Below are positions 52,049 through 60,735 of a stretch of DNA of 64,000 bases, piece by piece; position 1 is the first letter of the stretch, and each line of letters opens with the position of its first letter. Under the pieces are notes generated by a model. It did no database searches, was not told the DNA's origin, and saw only the letters and a program-made list of their open reading frames with translations. A program made the translations under genes and the position numbers. Origin of the DNA: Clostridiales bacterium (GTDB lineage: Bacteria; Bacillota; Clostridia; Saccharofermentanales; Saccharofermentanaceae). The stretch is from contig JAFWPB010000022.1 in assembly GCA_017545245.1 (NCBI GenBank), positions 1 through 64,000 on the forward strand, in the 5' to 3' direction.

Positions 52049-52746
52049 TTCTTTTCGATGCGGTGAAGCTGCGGACGGACGGTATACTCCGTGATGACCA
52101 GATGTGGATCCGCTTCCAGAATATGACGAACAGCATGCGCGATATCCTCAGGCAGGAGTCGCGCATCTTCGTCTTTGGAGCATGTAAAATCCGCATTTCT
52201 GTAGAGATTGGTATCCGTCATGTCCGGAAGGATCGTAGTTACCTTTACACCATGCTTTCTTGCTTCGTCGAATACACTTCTTGAAAAGCTCTGAAGCCCG
52301 GCTTTGGTTGCGCCATATGCGGCGCCGTGCGGGTTGTTCTGGTTCGCGGTAATAGAAGCAATGTTGAGGATCGTGCCCTGGCTCTCTTTCAGTTTTCTAA
52401 GAAGAAGATTTGTCAGGATCATCGGAACTTCCAGATTTACTCGGACCATCTCGGAGATGGCCTTTGTGGAGAGTTCCTCATGAAGACCATAGTAACCGAC
52501 GCCGGCACAGTTGAGAAGAAGGTCGATGCTTCTTCCTTTGCTGATCGAGCGGATCTCGTTTTCCAGTTTTCCTGTTTCAAGAAGATCCATTTCGACTTTG
52601 TGAAAAGCACTGTTCTCCGTAAGGAGGGAGGCATCTGAAAAATCTCTCCCGAACCCGTAGATTTCATAATCCATCTGAAGTAATGTAGCACAGATTGCTT
52701 TTCCGATTCCGGATGATGCACCTGTCACGATCGCTGTCTTTTTCAT
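52042..52746 (-). CDS. Short-chain dehydrogenase/reductase
   Basis: A 234-residue classical SDR. Cofactor motif TGASSGIGKA (8-17), LLNCAGVGYYG (NNAG variant), and the catalytic Ser...Tyr-x-x-x-Lys in SITANQNNPHGAAYGATKAG (about 130-150). An Arg after the glycine motif region (GFGRD) suits NADP(H). The substrate is unpredictable. Its ATG follows AGGAAGGA, 18 bases after the SPL-like stop, so it is the last gene of that operon. Confidence 0.9.
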   Translation of the reverse strand: MKKTAIVTGASSGIGKAICATLLQMDYEIYGFGRDFSDASLLTENSAFHKVEMDLLETGKLENEIRSISKGRSIDLLLNCAGVGYYGLHEELSTKAISEMVRVNLEVPMILTNLLLRKLKESQGTILNIASITANQNNPHGAAYGATKAGLQSFSRSVFDEARKHGVKVTTILPDMTDTNLYRNADFTCSKDEDARLLPEDIAHAVRHILEADPHLVITEYTVRPQLHRIEKKN

Positions 52747-52764
52747 GTTGCTGTCCTTCCTTTT

Positions 52765-53787
52765 TTATTCATCAACGTCAATTCTATAGATCTTTTCTTT
52801 GGGGACCAGACTCTGCAGTTTAGTTACCAGGGTATCTTCCATCTCAGCCTGAAGTGCGGCGGAATACTGGAATACCCCGTTACGGTTCTCGTACGGGAAC
52901 TGGCAGATCGGGGAGTCCGGGAAGTCCTTGCGGAGTTTCTTGATGTAATCCGCAGGGATACGGAAAGAGCCGATGCTGACATCTTTTAATTGATGGGTGT
53001 CGATATGTTTCTGCACCTGATCAAACATAGATAAGTATGAATCTTTCCAGTTTTCGCAATAAATGACAGGATCGAAACAGAGACGTACCGGGAATCCTTT
53101 CTTCATGGCATAGGCGGCCGCCTCAAGACGTTCAGTAAGGGCAGCAGTTCTTTTCTCGTGCTTTTCAATGATCTCATCCGGTGAAATCGTATAGGCAAAG
53201 ATCACACGGTCACAGGGTTCGATCCTGTCGTAGATGTCTTTTCGGAAAGACTTGGTGCGGATCTCGATCGTGAGATCCTCGTGGTTCTTCGTGAATTCCG
53301 CCCAGCGTGCAGTAAATCCGGTCAGGGATTCGAGCGCGATGAGATCTGTATCGTAGGAAACGCAAAGATATACCGGGTGCTTGGCAAGCAATGCTTCCAG
53401 TTCGGCAAATGTGTCTTCCAGATTGACGAAGACAACGATATTTCCGGAACCATACATGCCTTTTAAGAAACAGTATTCGCAGTCAAAGATGCAGTTTCGG
53501 ATCGAGCTGGCATAGTAGAAGTGGTCATAGCCGAAGTCCTGGCAGACAGGGGCACCGGGGAAGATCGATTCTCCCGTGTTCTTCGCGAGGATCAGTGCCT
53601 GGGAAGATTTTTGAAGTCCGAAACTCTGGCGGCTCCGGTTGAACACGTCTTTGTAGTGGTTGATGGGAATCACGACCGATTTGGAAAAACGTGCAAGAAT
53701 GCTGCGGGTCAATTCCATGTCCCGGACCGAATCCTCAACATAGATATGCGAGAAGGGGTAGTTAAATAAGCTTTTGCCGGATTGCAT
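52765..53787 (-). CDS. Spore photoproduct lyase family radical SAM protein
   Basis: A 340-residue radical SAM enzyme. The cluster motif CIFDCEYC (CxxxCxxC) lies at about residue 98-105 after the family-typical FYYASSIRN; earlier blocks FSHIYVEDSV, CQDFGYDHFYYAS and later VSYDTDLIALE, RTKSF, FAYTISPDEI match SPL. Length equals that of B. subtilis SplB (about 340). In spores the enzyme reverses the 5-thyminyl-5,6-dihydrothymine lesion. Start: ATG 53787, behind AAAGGTGG, inside the upstream gene by 26 bases. Whether the H-donor Cys is present cannot be settled by eye. Confidence 0.85.
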   Translation of the reverse strand: MQSGKSLFNYPFSHIYVEDSVRDMELTRSILARFSKSVVIPINHYKDVFNRSRQSFGLQKSSQALILAKNTGESIFPGAPVCQDFGYDHFYYASSIRNCIFDCEYCFLKGMYGSGNIVVFVNLEDTFAELEALLAKHPVYLCVSYDTDLIALESLTGFTARWAEFTKNHEDLTIEIRTKSFRKDIYDRIEPCDRVIFAYTISPDEIIEKHEKRTAALTERLEAAAYAMKKGFPVRLCFDPVIYCENWKDSYLSMFDQVQKHIDTHQLKDVSIGSFRIPADYIKKLRKDFPDSPICQFPYENRNGVFQYSAALQAEMEDTLVTKLQSLVPKEKIYRIDVDE

Positions 53788-54595
53788 CGAGCACCACCTT
53801 TCCCTCCCGCTTGGAGGAAACATCCAGTTTCCCGTCCGCATCCAGATCGTTCAGGATCTTTTCCATGTTCTTTCCGGATGCATTTGCATACATGAAGAGC
53901 TGACGGAGTTCAAAACGCAATGTCTCGCTCAAATGGAGAGCGTATGAAGTAGAAAGGAGAAGTTCCTCGTCAATGGAAGGCTTTTCCTCGCATGCTTCCT
54001 CCAGTTTCTTCAAAACAGAGAGAACAGCAGGAAGATACTTCTCGGAACAGGAAGAGAGGTATTCGGCGGTGACTGCCTTGGCGTTCTCTACACCCGCATC
54101 AGAGACATACTTCAGGAAAAGCATCCGGTGTGGCGGCAGAACATGCGAAGCCGCCTGGAAAATGCCTGATGCTTCCATCTCGTATAAAGATTCCGGATCC
54201 TCCAGAGAAGAAACCACGCGGGGAACGGTCACCAGTGCTTTTTCCGAAGAAGAAGGGAGACCGCAGTCCGAAAGGTCGTAGAGCATGTCCGGATAGAAGG
54301 TCCGGCCGGAAGCGTTGTCCGTGATTTTGTTGATCAGGTATAGTCCGGGATCTTTTCCTGCACAGGAACCAAAGTTGATGAGAAAGTCCTTTTCGCTACG
54401 AAAGCCAAAACGGGTAAGAAGATAGCTGGAAGCAGCAGCTCCGGCGATCGGGCCCATTCCTGAAATAGTGAGAACGACGGAACTGTCTTCGGAAAAATAC
54501 GTGTCGTATGGGCATGAAAACGCGTCTTTCCTGAGCGAAAGTGCGGAAATGAGAGGTTTTGCCTCGGCGTAAAGCGCACATACAAAGTAGAACAT
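53762..54595 (-). CDS. Nucleoside phosphorylase/nucleosidase-like protein
   Basis: A 277-residue protein with the PNP/MTAN fold pattern: MFYFVCALYAEAKPLI, the glycine loop LTISGMGPIAGAAASSYLL, LINFGSCAGKDPGLYL (phosphate/substrate loop), and YEMEASGIFQAAS (about 140-152), which corresponds to the MEGAAIAQ block that binds the ribose in MTA/SAH nucleosidases. Further ~100 residues at the C-terminus (FELRQLFMYANASGKNMEKI) are helical and not part of MTAN. It overlaps the SPL-like gene; such a pair may link SAM breakdown (5'-deoxyadenosine) to the radical enzyme, which is inference. Confidence 0.75.
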   Translation of the reverse strand: MFYFVCALYAEAKPLISALSLRKDAFSCPYDTYFSEDSSVVLTISGMGPIAGAAASSYLLTRFGFRSEKDFLINFGSCAGKDPGLYLINKITDNASGRTFYPDMLYDLSDCGLPSSSEKALVTVPRVVSSLEDPESLYEMEASGIFQAASHVLPPHRMLFLKYVSDAGVENAKAVTAEYLSSCSEKYLPAVLSVLKKLEEACEEKPSIDEELLLSTSYALHLSETLRFELRQLFMYANASGKNMEKILNDLDADGKLDVSSKREGKVVLDAIRQKLI

Positions 54596-54635
54596 TGTAT
54601 AAGATTAAACTCCTAGTCTATCTTTCTAATATTCA

Positions 54636-54665
54636 TTGATTTTATCATCATAATGTTGCTATAAT
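54636..54665 (+). promoter_or_regulatory. metG promoter
   Basis: TTGATT (54636-54641), 18 bases, TGCTATAAT ending in TATAAT (54660-54665). No T-box or S-box leader is seen in the 40 bases to the ATG. Confidence 0.65.
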
Positions 54666-54705
54666 CAATAAATGCATTCAGCAAAGATAGGAGGCGCATA
54701 GAACT

Positions 54706-56649
54706 ATGTGCAATAAAGAGAAGTATTACATTACGACACCGATTTATTATCCATCCGGCAATCCACACGTTGGTCACTGCTACACAACACTTGCCTGCGA
54801 TGTGGTCTCCAGATTTAAGCGAATGCAGGGCTACGATGTAATGTTTTTGACAGGAACCGATGAGCATGGCCAGAAGATCGAGAAGAAGGCTCTGGAAGTA
54901 GGTACTACTCCACAAGCCTATGTTGATGAGATCGTCGCAAATTTCAAGAAACTCTGGAAGCGCCTGGACATTACATATGACCGTTTTATCCGTACTACAG
55001 ACCCGTATCATGTAGAGTCCGTGCAGAAGATTTTCAAGGATCTCTACGACAAGGGCTACATCTATAAGAGCAAATATGTCGGCAAATACTGTACGCCGTG
55101 TGAGTCTTTCTGGACAGAGAGCCAGCTCAAGGACGGCAAATGCCCGGACTGTGGACGTGACGTTATCGATGCAGAAGAAGAGGCTTACTTCTTTAAGCTC
55201 TCTGAATTCAGCGATAAACTCGAAGCACTGCTTCTTGACGAGGAGAGAAATTTCCTCGAGCCGAAGTCCCGTGTGAACGAGATGATCAACAACTTCATCA
55301 AGCCTGGCCTGGAGGATCTTTGCGTATCCCGTACAAGCTTTAAGTGGGGCATCCCGGTCACTTTCGATGAGAAGCATGTCGTCTATGTATGGATCGACGC
55401 GCTCAGTAACTATATCACGGCACTCGGATACGGCAACTCGACTTACAATGATTTCGAGAAGTACTGGCCGGCAGACATTCACGTCATGGCCAAGGAGATC
55501 GTGCGTTTCCATACGCTTATCTGGCCGGCTATGCTGATGGCGCTGGATCTTCCACTTCCGAAACATGTCTATGGTCATGGCTGGATCACGTTCGGTGGTG
55601 CCAAGATGGGCAAGTCCACGGGTAACGTTATCGATCCGTTTATTCTTGCTGACCGTTATGGTGTGGACGCCGTCCGTTATCATCTCCTCCGTGAGATGCC
55701 TTTTGGCGCAGACTGCCCGTTCAGCAATGAGCAGATGGTCCAGAGGATCAATAACGACCTGGCCAATGACCTCGGAAACCTCGTTTCCAGAACGGTGGCC
55801 ATGGCGATCAAGTATTTCGACGGAACACTTCCTGTTGAACGTGAGACCGATCCGCTTGATGATGAGCTTCTTAATATGGCAAAAGCACTGAAGCCGTTTG
55901 TTGAGCAGAACTATGGTGATCTGCATATCGCCAATGCTTTGGCCGAGATCTTTAAGGTTATCGCACGTGCCAACAAGTACATCGATGAGACCGCTCCGTG
56001 GGTACTGGCTAAGGACGAGAGCAAGAAAGCAAGACTGGCAACCGTTCTTTATAACCTGCTTGATACCGTCCGTATCTGCTCGATCCTTTTGAATCCGGTA
56101 ATGCCGAACACATGCCCGGAGATCTGGAGACAGATCGGTGCGGCCGCAGAGCAGACTTCATGGGAGAAATCCGGTGAAGTGGGTGCACTCGCTTCCGATG
56201 TAACGGTACAGAAGGGGGAAGTTCTTTTCCCGCGTCTGGATATGGAAAAAGAAATGGAAGAATTGAGCCAGATCTCTGCTGCTGCAGAAGCTGCAGCCAA
56301 GGGTAAGGTCCTCGAGCATAAAGATGAGATCGTCTATGACGATTTTGCTAAACTGGAGCTTCGTGCGGCAAAAGTACTGGAGTGCGAGAAAGTCCCGAAG
56401 GCGGACAAGCTTCTCCGCATGCAGCTGGATGTCGGTGACAGAAAGATGCAGGTGCTCTCCGGTATCGCGCAGTACTATACACCGGAAGAGATGGTCGGAA
56501 AGATGGTCGTCTGGGTGGCAAACCTTGCACCGAGAAAACTTCGTGGATTCGACTCTTACGGCATGATCCTCTGCGCCGAGAAGCCAAATGGCGATTATGC
56601 ACTTCTTTCTGTACCGGAAGGAGTAGAGCCGGGAGCGGAGGTTTCCTGA
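54706..56649 (+). CDS. metG: Methionyl-tRNA synthetase
   Basis: A 647-residue class I synthetase. HIGH as HVGH in YPSGNPHVGHCYTT, zinc knuckle CTPCESFW...CPDCGRDV, KMSKS as KMGKSTGN (about 300), anticodon domain, and a C-terminal Trbp111-type tRNA-binding OB domain (DFAKLELRAAKVLECEKVP...VANLAPRKLRGFDSYGMILC, ~545-647). This layout is typical of Bacillota. RBS AGGAGG. tatD follows after 3 bases. Confidence 0.96.
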   Translation: MCNKEKYYITTPIYYPSGNPHVGHCYTTLACDVVSRFKRMQGYDVMFLTGTDEHGQKIEKKALEVGTTPQAYVDEIVANFKKLWKRLDITYDRFIRTTDPYHVESVQKIFKDLYDKGYIYKSKYVGKYCTPCESFWTESQLKDGKCPDCGRDVIDAEEEAYFFKLSEFSDKLEALLLDEERNFLEPKSRVNEMINNFIKPGLEDLCVSRTSFKWGIPVTFDEKHVVYVWIDALSNYITALGYGNSTYNDFEKYWPADIHVMAKEIVRFHTLIWPAMLMALDLPLPKHVYGHGWITFGGAKMGKSTGNVIDPFILADRYGVDAVRYHLLREMPFGADCPFSNEQMVQRINNDLANDLGNLVSRTVAMAIKYFDGTLPVERETDPLDDELLNMAKALKPFVEQNYGDLHIANALAEIFKVIARANKYIDETAPWVLAKDESKKARLATVLYNLLDTVRICSILLNPVMPNTCPEIWRQIGAAAEQTSWEKSGEVGALASDVTVQKGEVLFPRLDMEKEMEELSQISAAAEAAAKGKVLEHKDEIVYDDFAKLELRAAKVLECEKVPKADKLLRMQLDVGDRKMQVLSGIAQYYTPEEMVGKMVVWVANLAPRKLRGFDSYGMILCAEKPNGDYALLSVPEGVEPGAEVS

Positions 56650-56652
56650 TCC

Positions 56653-57462
56653 ATGGAGATGTTTGATACCCATGCACATCTGAATTGGCGTGAGGAGTAT
56701 AAAGATGACATCGACCAGGTCCTGAAGAATGCGAAGGAGGCCGGCGTGACACATATCATGCTGGCCAGTTCGGATATCCGCGACAGCCAGATCTCACTGG
56801 ATGTGCATGAAGCAAAGAAAGACTGCGGTGTAAAGCTTTCCTGTATGGTCGGCGTGCACCCGGAAACGGCTTCTTCTTTTGATGATGCGGCAAAGTTTCA
56901 GCTCGAGACATGGCTTTCCAAAAAAGAAGAACTGGGTATTGTAGCGGTTGGTGAGATCGGTATGGATTACCATTACGACGATGCGTCACCGGTGGCCGAG
57001 GCAACGGCTTTCATCTATCAGATGGGCCTTGCATACCGTCACGACCTGCCAGCCGTGATTCACGAGCGCGATGCCTGCGAAGATACGCTTTTCATCTTGC
57101 GGTCGCTTTATGAGCAGAAACTCCTACGTGAAGTTCCTGGCGTGCTGCATTGCTTCTCGGGGAGTGTCGAAACGGCGAAGATCCTTCTTGATATGGGATT
57201 CTATCTCGGCTTTGATGGCCCGATTACTTTCAAGAATGCGCGAAAAGCACCGGACGTCATCCGGATGTGCCCGCTTGAACGGCTTCTGGTGGAGACCGAT
57301 TCGCCTTATATGGCTCCGGTTCCTTTCCGCGGCCATAGAAATGAGCCGGCATATGTGAAGTATGTAGTAGAAGAGATGGCGCGCCTGAAGGAGATCTCTC
57401 CGGAAGAAATGGCGAAGATCACGACAGAGAATGCACAAAGACTCTTTGGGAGGAACACATAA
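56653..57462 (+). CDS. tatD: TatD-family metal-dependent DNase
   Basis: A 269-residue amidohydrolase-fold nuclease. DTHAHLN (N-terminal HxH metal motif), GVHPETA, VGEIGMDYHY, AVIHERDA, GVLHCFSGSVETAK, and LLVETDSPYMAPVPFRGHRNEPAY with catalytic Asp. Places metG-tatD as in many Bacillota (yabD near metS). One base overlap with the next ORF. Confidence 0.95.
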   Translation: MEMFDTHAHLNWREEYKDDIDQVLKNAKEAGVTHIMLASSDIRDSQISLDVHEAKKDCGVKLSCMVGVHPETASSFDDAAKFQLETWLSKKEELGIVAVGEIGMDYHYDDASPVAEATAFIYQMGLAYRHDLPAVIHERDACEDTLFILRSLYEQKLLREVPGVLHCFSGSVETAKILLDMGFYLGFDGPITFKNARKAPDVIRMCPLERLLVETDSPYMAPVPFRGHRNEPAYVKYVVEEMARLKEISPEEMAKITTENAQRLFGRNT

Positions 57463-57920
57463 TGCGTAGTGAGAATAAGAAGACGCTGATCATCGTAGTG
57501 GTCATGGTGGTCCTGGCCGCTGTTCTGGCTGTATTCTACATTCGTGACACGAAGAAGAGCGTGATCAAGAGAAAGACCAATTTTGAGGTTCCGTCTTACT
57601 GTGATATCGTGGATTACTACGCATACGGATCCATCTTCAAAAGAACTGGTTTTGAGGCGAAGATCAAGATCGATACGGTCGATCACATGAATGAAGTGAT
57701 CGGCACCGCCCATGAATTGTATGGTGATGATTTCCATGAAATCTCTGTATACGATTTTGCTATCCAGAAGTATTCTTTGTTTTCCGGACAGAAGCTGATC
57801 CCGAACCCGACTGTTGTTTCCTGGGTGATCGTGGGCAAGGTAGGAAGTGGTTCTGTGGTCATGTTTGTTGACGTGGAAGAAAACAACATTCCGTACGCTT
57901 ATCTATATTATGCTGAATGA
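57462..57920 (+). CDS. Small membrane-anchored protein, function unknown
   Basis: A 152-residue protein with one N-terminal membrane anchor (~8-27) and an extracytoplasmic domain of ~120 residues without Cys besides one (SYCDIV). No motif is recognised. Its ATG shares one base with the tatD stop TAA, so it is translated from the metG-tatD transcript. No RBS of note beyond GGGAGGAA inside tatD. Confidence 0.75.
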   Translation: MRSENKKTLIIVVVMVVLAAVLAVFYIRDTKKSVIKRKTNFEVPSYCDIVDYYAYGSIFKRTGFEAKIKIDTVDHMNEVIGTAHELYGDDFHEISVYDFAIQKYSLFSGQKLIPNPTVVSWVIVGKVGSGSVVMFVDVEENNIPYAYLYYAE

Positions 57921-58047
57921 TTTCGTACCAAAAGTAGTAAAATTTCGTGTAAATTTATACTGCCAGTATACTGACAAATGAAATTCATAGTGGTAAAGTA
58001 ACAGCATAGCAAAACAAATCAAACTAAAAGAAAGGAGTGTTTCACAA

Positions 58048-58206
58048 ATGAAATCTGTAAATAATGTAATTTGGAACTTTACATCTACATACATTACAGC
58101 AGCCGCAGGCATGTATGATTCCGTCGTGCATGATAAAAAGCGTGCCGTCTCTATTACAGAGATTTTCAATCCAGGAAAAGCAGGCGTGGGACACTTCATC
58201 CGGTAG
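58048..58206 (+). CDS. Small ORF of 52 codons, function unknown
   Basis: The peptide starts MKSVNNVIWNFTSTYITAAAG and ends GKAGVGHFIR, with no Cys or membrane helix. An excellent ribosome site, AAAGGAG (58031-58037), precedes the ATG, and a strong terminator stands 27 bases after the stop. The codon choice (GTT is scarce, ACA/GCA/ATT common) is unlike housekeeping genes. A TATACT near 57966 could be its -10. The gene is too short for routine ORF calling. I regard it as probably expressed; product unknown. Confidence 0.6.
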   Translation: MKSVNNVIWNFTSTYITAAAGMYDSVVHDKKRAVSITEIFNPGKAGVGHFIR

Positions 58207-58233
58207 TTCCCGCGATAAAATATTAAGTTCTTG

Positions 58234-58269
58234 CCGCTTTTCTTGGAATGTCAAGGAAAGCGGTTTTTT
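58234..58269 (+). terminator. Terminator between the small ORF and the XRE gene
   Basis: CCGCTTTTCTTG (58234-58245) with CAAGGAAAGCGG (58252-58263), one mismatch, and six T. Confidence 0.88.
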
Positions 58270-58306
58270 ATTAGAAGTTTTTAAACGTAGAATGGAGGAA
58301 TGACCT

Positions 58307-58537
58307 ATGTTACCAATCATCAACATGGAAGAAACAGGAAGTAACATCGTACGGCTTCGTGAAAGAGCAGGAATGTCCGTACGTGAACTTCAAGACATTT
58401 TCGGATTTGCCACTCCTCAGGCCATTTACAAGTGGCAGCGTGGTGTGTCAATGCCAACGATCGATAATCTGGTTGTACTTTCCGTTACTTTCCAGGTACC
58501 TATTGAGAGAATCCTGGTTGTGGATCAGGTTGGATGA
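58307..58537 (+). CDS. XRE-family helix-turn-helix protein
   Basis: A 76-residue Cro/CI-type DNA-binding protein: NIVRLRERAGMSVRELQDIFGF (helices 1-2), ATPQAIYKWQRGVSMPTIDNLVVLSVTF (recognition helix with Gln-Ala-Ile-Tyr-Lys-Trp), ending IERILVVDQVG. This ~70-residue type is common in clostridia. RBS GGAGG (58294-58298). It lies just behind the small ORF's terminator; it may regulate that ORF, which is inference. Confidence 0.88.
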   Translation: MLPIINMEETGSNIVRLRERAGMSVRELQDIFGFATPQAIYKWQRGVSMPTIDNLVVLSVTFQVPIERILVVDQVG

Positions 58538-58580
58538 TCCTGACGGGTTAACCGGAACTATGAATAATATGAAAAAGTAG

Positions 58581-58609
58581 TTCCGCTTTCTGATCAGATG
58601 TGCTATACT
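58581..58609 (+). promoter_or_regulatory. uvrB promoter
   Basis: TGCTATACT (58601-58609), an extended -10, with TTCCGC (58581-58586) at 17-base spacing. Confidence 0.6.
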
Positions 58610-58617
58610 GAACTGAG

Positions 58618-58631
58618 CGAAAATATGTTCG
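58618..58631 (+). promoter_or_regulatory. LexA-type SOS operator of uvrB
   Basis: CGAAAATATGTTCG matches the Bacillus/Clostridium SOS box CGAAC-N4-GTTCG at nine of ten fixed positions, and sits just downstream of the -10, where a repressor would block the start. uvrB is a usual LexA target. Confidence 0.7.
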
Positions 58632-58682
58632 TATATTTTCGGAAGTCAGGATAGTCATCTTGGTGGAAGGCGGAATTTTTTT

Positions 58683-60686
58683 ATGGATTTTAAGATTCAT
58701 TCTGAATATGTACCGACCGGTGATCAGCCGCAGGCAATCGAGAAACTAGTCGAGGGACTGAATGCCGGTATGCGCGGGCAGACGCTTCTTGGTGTCACCG
58801 GTTCAGGTAAGACTTTCACGATGGCGAATATTATCGAGAAGACCCAGCGTCCGACTCTGGTCATTGCTCCGAATAAGACCCTTGCCGCCCAGCTGGCTGC
58901 GGAATTCAAGGCGTTCTTTCCGGAAAATGCAGTCGAGTTTTTCGTTTCCTACTATGACTATTATCAGCCGGAAGCCTATATTTCTTCGACTGATACCTAT
59001 ATTGAGAAAGACTGTGATATTAACGACGAGATCGACCGTATGCGCCACAGTGCGACCAGTTCGCTTCTGGAAAGAAGAGACGTGATCGTTGTGGCATCGG
59101 TTTCCTGTATTTACGGCCTGGGTGACCCGGCTGACTATAAGGACCTGATGATCAATCTGCGTGTGGGAATGGAGAAATCCAGAGATGAAGTGATCCGGCA
59201 GTTGATCGATCTTCAATATGTCCGAAATGACTTTGAGATCACGAGAGGTGCTTTCCGCGTTAAGGGCGATACGCTGGATATTTTCCCGCCATCTTCAGAA
59301 GAACTGCTGACAAGAGTCACTTTCTTTGGAGATGAAATCGAGAAGATCACGGAAGTACACTATCTGACAGGCAAGGTCGTATGGGGCAGAAACTATGCCG
59401 TGATCTTTCCGGCATCCCACTATGCGACGACAAAGGAGAAACTGGATCACGCCTTAGTGACGATCGAAGAAGAACTCGACGAGCGTCTGGCCGAGCTCCG
59501 GGGCGAAGGTAAGCTCATCGAAGCCTACCGTCTGGAGCAGAAGACCCGCTATGATCTGGAGATGCTGCATGAGACCGGTTTTGTAAAGGGAATCGAGAAC
59601 TATTCCCGCCATCTGACCCAGAGAAAACCGGGCATGCCTCCTTACACATTGATGGACTTTATGCCGGATGACTATCTTCTCATGATCGATGAATCGCATG
59701 TTACCGTGCCGCAGGTTGGAGCGATGTATAACGGCGACCGTTCCAGAAAAACCTCCCTGGTGGACTATGGTTTCCGTCTGCCTTCTGCATTTGACAACCG
59801 GCCGCTTAAGTTTGATGAATTTGAGAAGAAGATGGGGCAGACGATCTTTGTTTCGGCGACCCCGTCCACATATGAAGCGGAACACAGTGAACAGACAGTA
59901 GAACAGATCATCCGACCTACCGGACTTCTGGATCCGGAGATCGCAATACGTCCTGTTGACGGACAGATGGAAGATATTCTTTCGGAGATCCGTGAGACGG
60001 TCAAGAAGGGCGAACGTGCCTTGATCCTGACTTTGACGAAGAAGATGAGTGAAGATCTGACCGCCTATCTGAAGCAGGAAGATATCCGCGTGAAATATCT
60101 CCACTCTGACATCGAGACAGTCGATCGTATGAAGATCCTTCGCTCGCTCCGTCAAGGTGAATTCGATGTGCTTGTCGGTATCAACCTTCTCCGTGAAGGC
60201 CTTGATATACCGGAGGTCTCGCTGCTCATGATCCTGGATGCGGATAAGGAAGGTTTCCTGCGTTCCACACGTTCTCTCATCCAGATGATCGGCCGTGCAG
60301 CACGTAACGTAAACGGACGGGTCATTTTCTATGCGGATGAAGTGACGGATTCAATGTTTGCAGCGGTTTCCGAGACGAACCGTCGTCGTGAGATCCAGAT
60401 CAAGTATAATGAAGAACATCACATTACACCGAAGAGCGTAACGAAGGAAGTCAGGGATGTTCTCGAGACGATCGAGGAAGTTAGTCAGGAAGACAATATC
60501 GATATCAGGGAATTGTCGAATCTGGTCGATCAGAAGAAGACGAAGATGTCCAGGAAAGAACTGGAAAAACTGGCAGCCCGCCTGGAGAAAGATATGAAGA
60601 CCGCGGCAAAAGAACTGGCTTTCGAAGAGGCGGCGCGGCTTCGTGACTTACTTGTGGTGGTGAAGGGAAAACTAAGTGACACATGA
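58683..60686 (+). CDS. uvrB: UvrABC system protein B
   Basis: A 667-residue helicase-like damage-verification subunit of nucleotide excision repair. Walker [10 protein letters not shown] (about 38-46), the beta-hairpin block [16 protein letters not shown] (Walker B), helicase motifs V/VI ([28 protein letters not shown]), and the C-terminal UVR domain ([15 protein letters not shown], about 645) that binds UvrC. RBS GGAAGGCGG. uvrA, often adjacent, does not follow; dnaE does. SOS control is read from the operator upstream. Confidence 0.97.
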   Translation: MDFKIHSEYVPTGDQPQAIEKLVEGLNAGMRGQTLLGVTGSGKTFTMANIIEKTQRPTLVIAPNKTLAAQLAAEFKAFFPENAVEFFVSYYDYYQPEAYISSTDTYIEKDCDINDEIDRMRHSATSSLLERRDVIVVASVSCIYGLGDPADYKDLMINLRVGMEKSRDEVIRQLIDLQYVRNDFEITRGAFRVKGDTLDIFPPSSEELLTRVTFFGDEIEKITEVHYLTGKVVWGRNYAVIFPASHYATTKEKLDHALVTIEEELDERLAELRGEGKLIEAYRLEQKTRYDLEMLHETGFVKGIENYSRHLTQRKPGMPPYTLMDFMPDDYLLMIDESHVTVPQVGAMYNGDRSRKTSLVDYGFRLPSAFDNRPLKFDEFEKKMGQTIFVSATPSTYEAEHSEQTVEQIIRPTGLLDPEIAIRPVDGQMEDILSEIRETVKKGERALILTLTKKMSEDLTAYLKQEDIRVKYLHSDIETVDRMKILRSLRQGEFDVLVGINLLREGLDIPEVSLLMILDADKEGFLRSTRSLIQMIGRAARNVNGRVIFYADEVTDSMFAAVSETNRRREIQIKYNEEHHITPKSVTKEVRDVLETIEEVSQEDNIDIRELSNLVDQKKTKMSRKELEKLAARLEKDMKTAAKELAFEEAARLRDLLVVVKGKLSDT

Positions 60687-60735
60687 GTTTTTCATAGTGT
60701 AAGATAATACCGAGAACACTCTGGAGAGGAAACTT

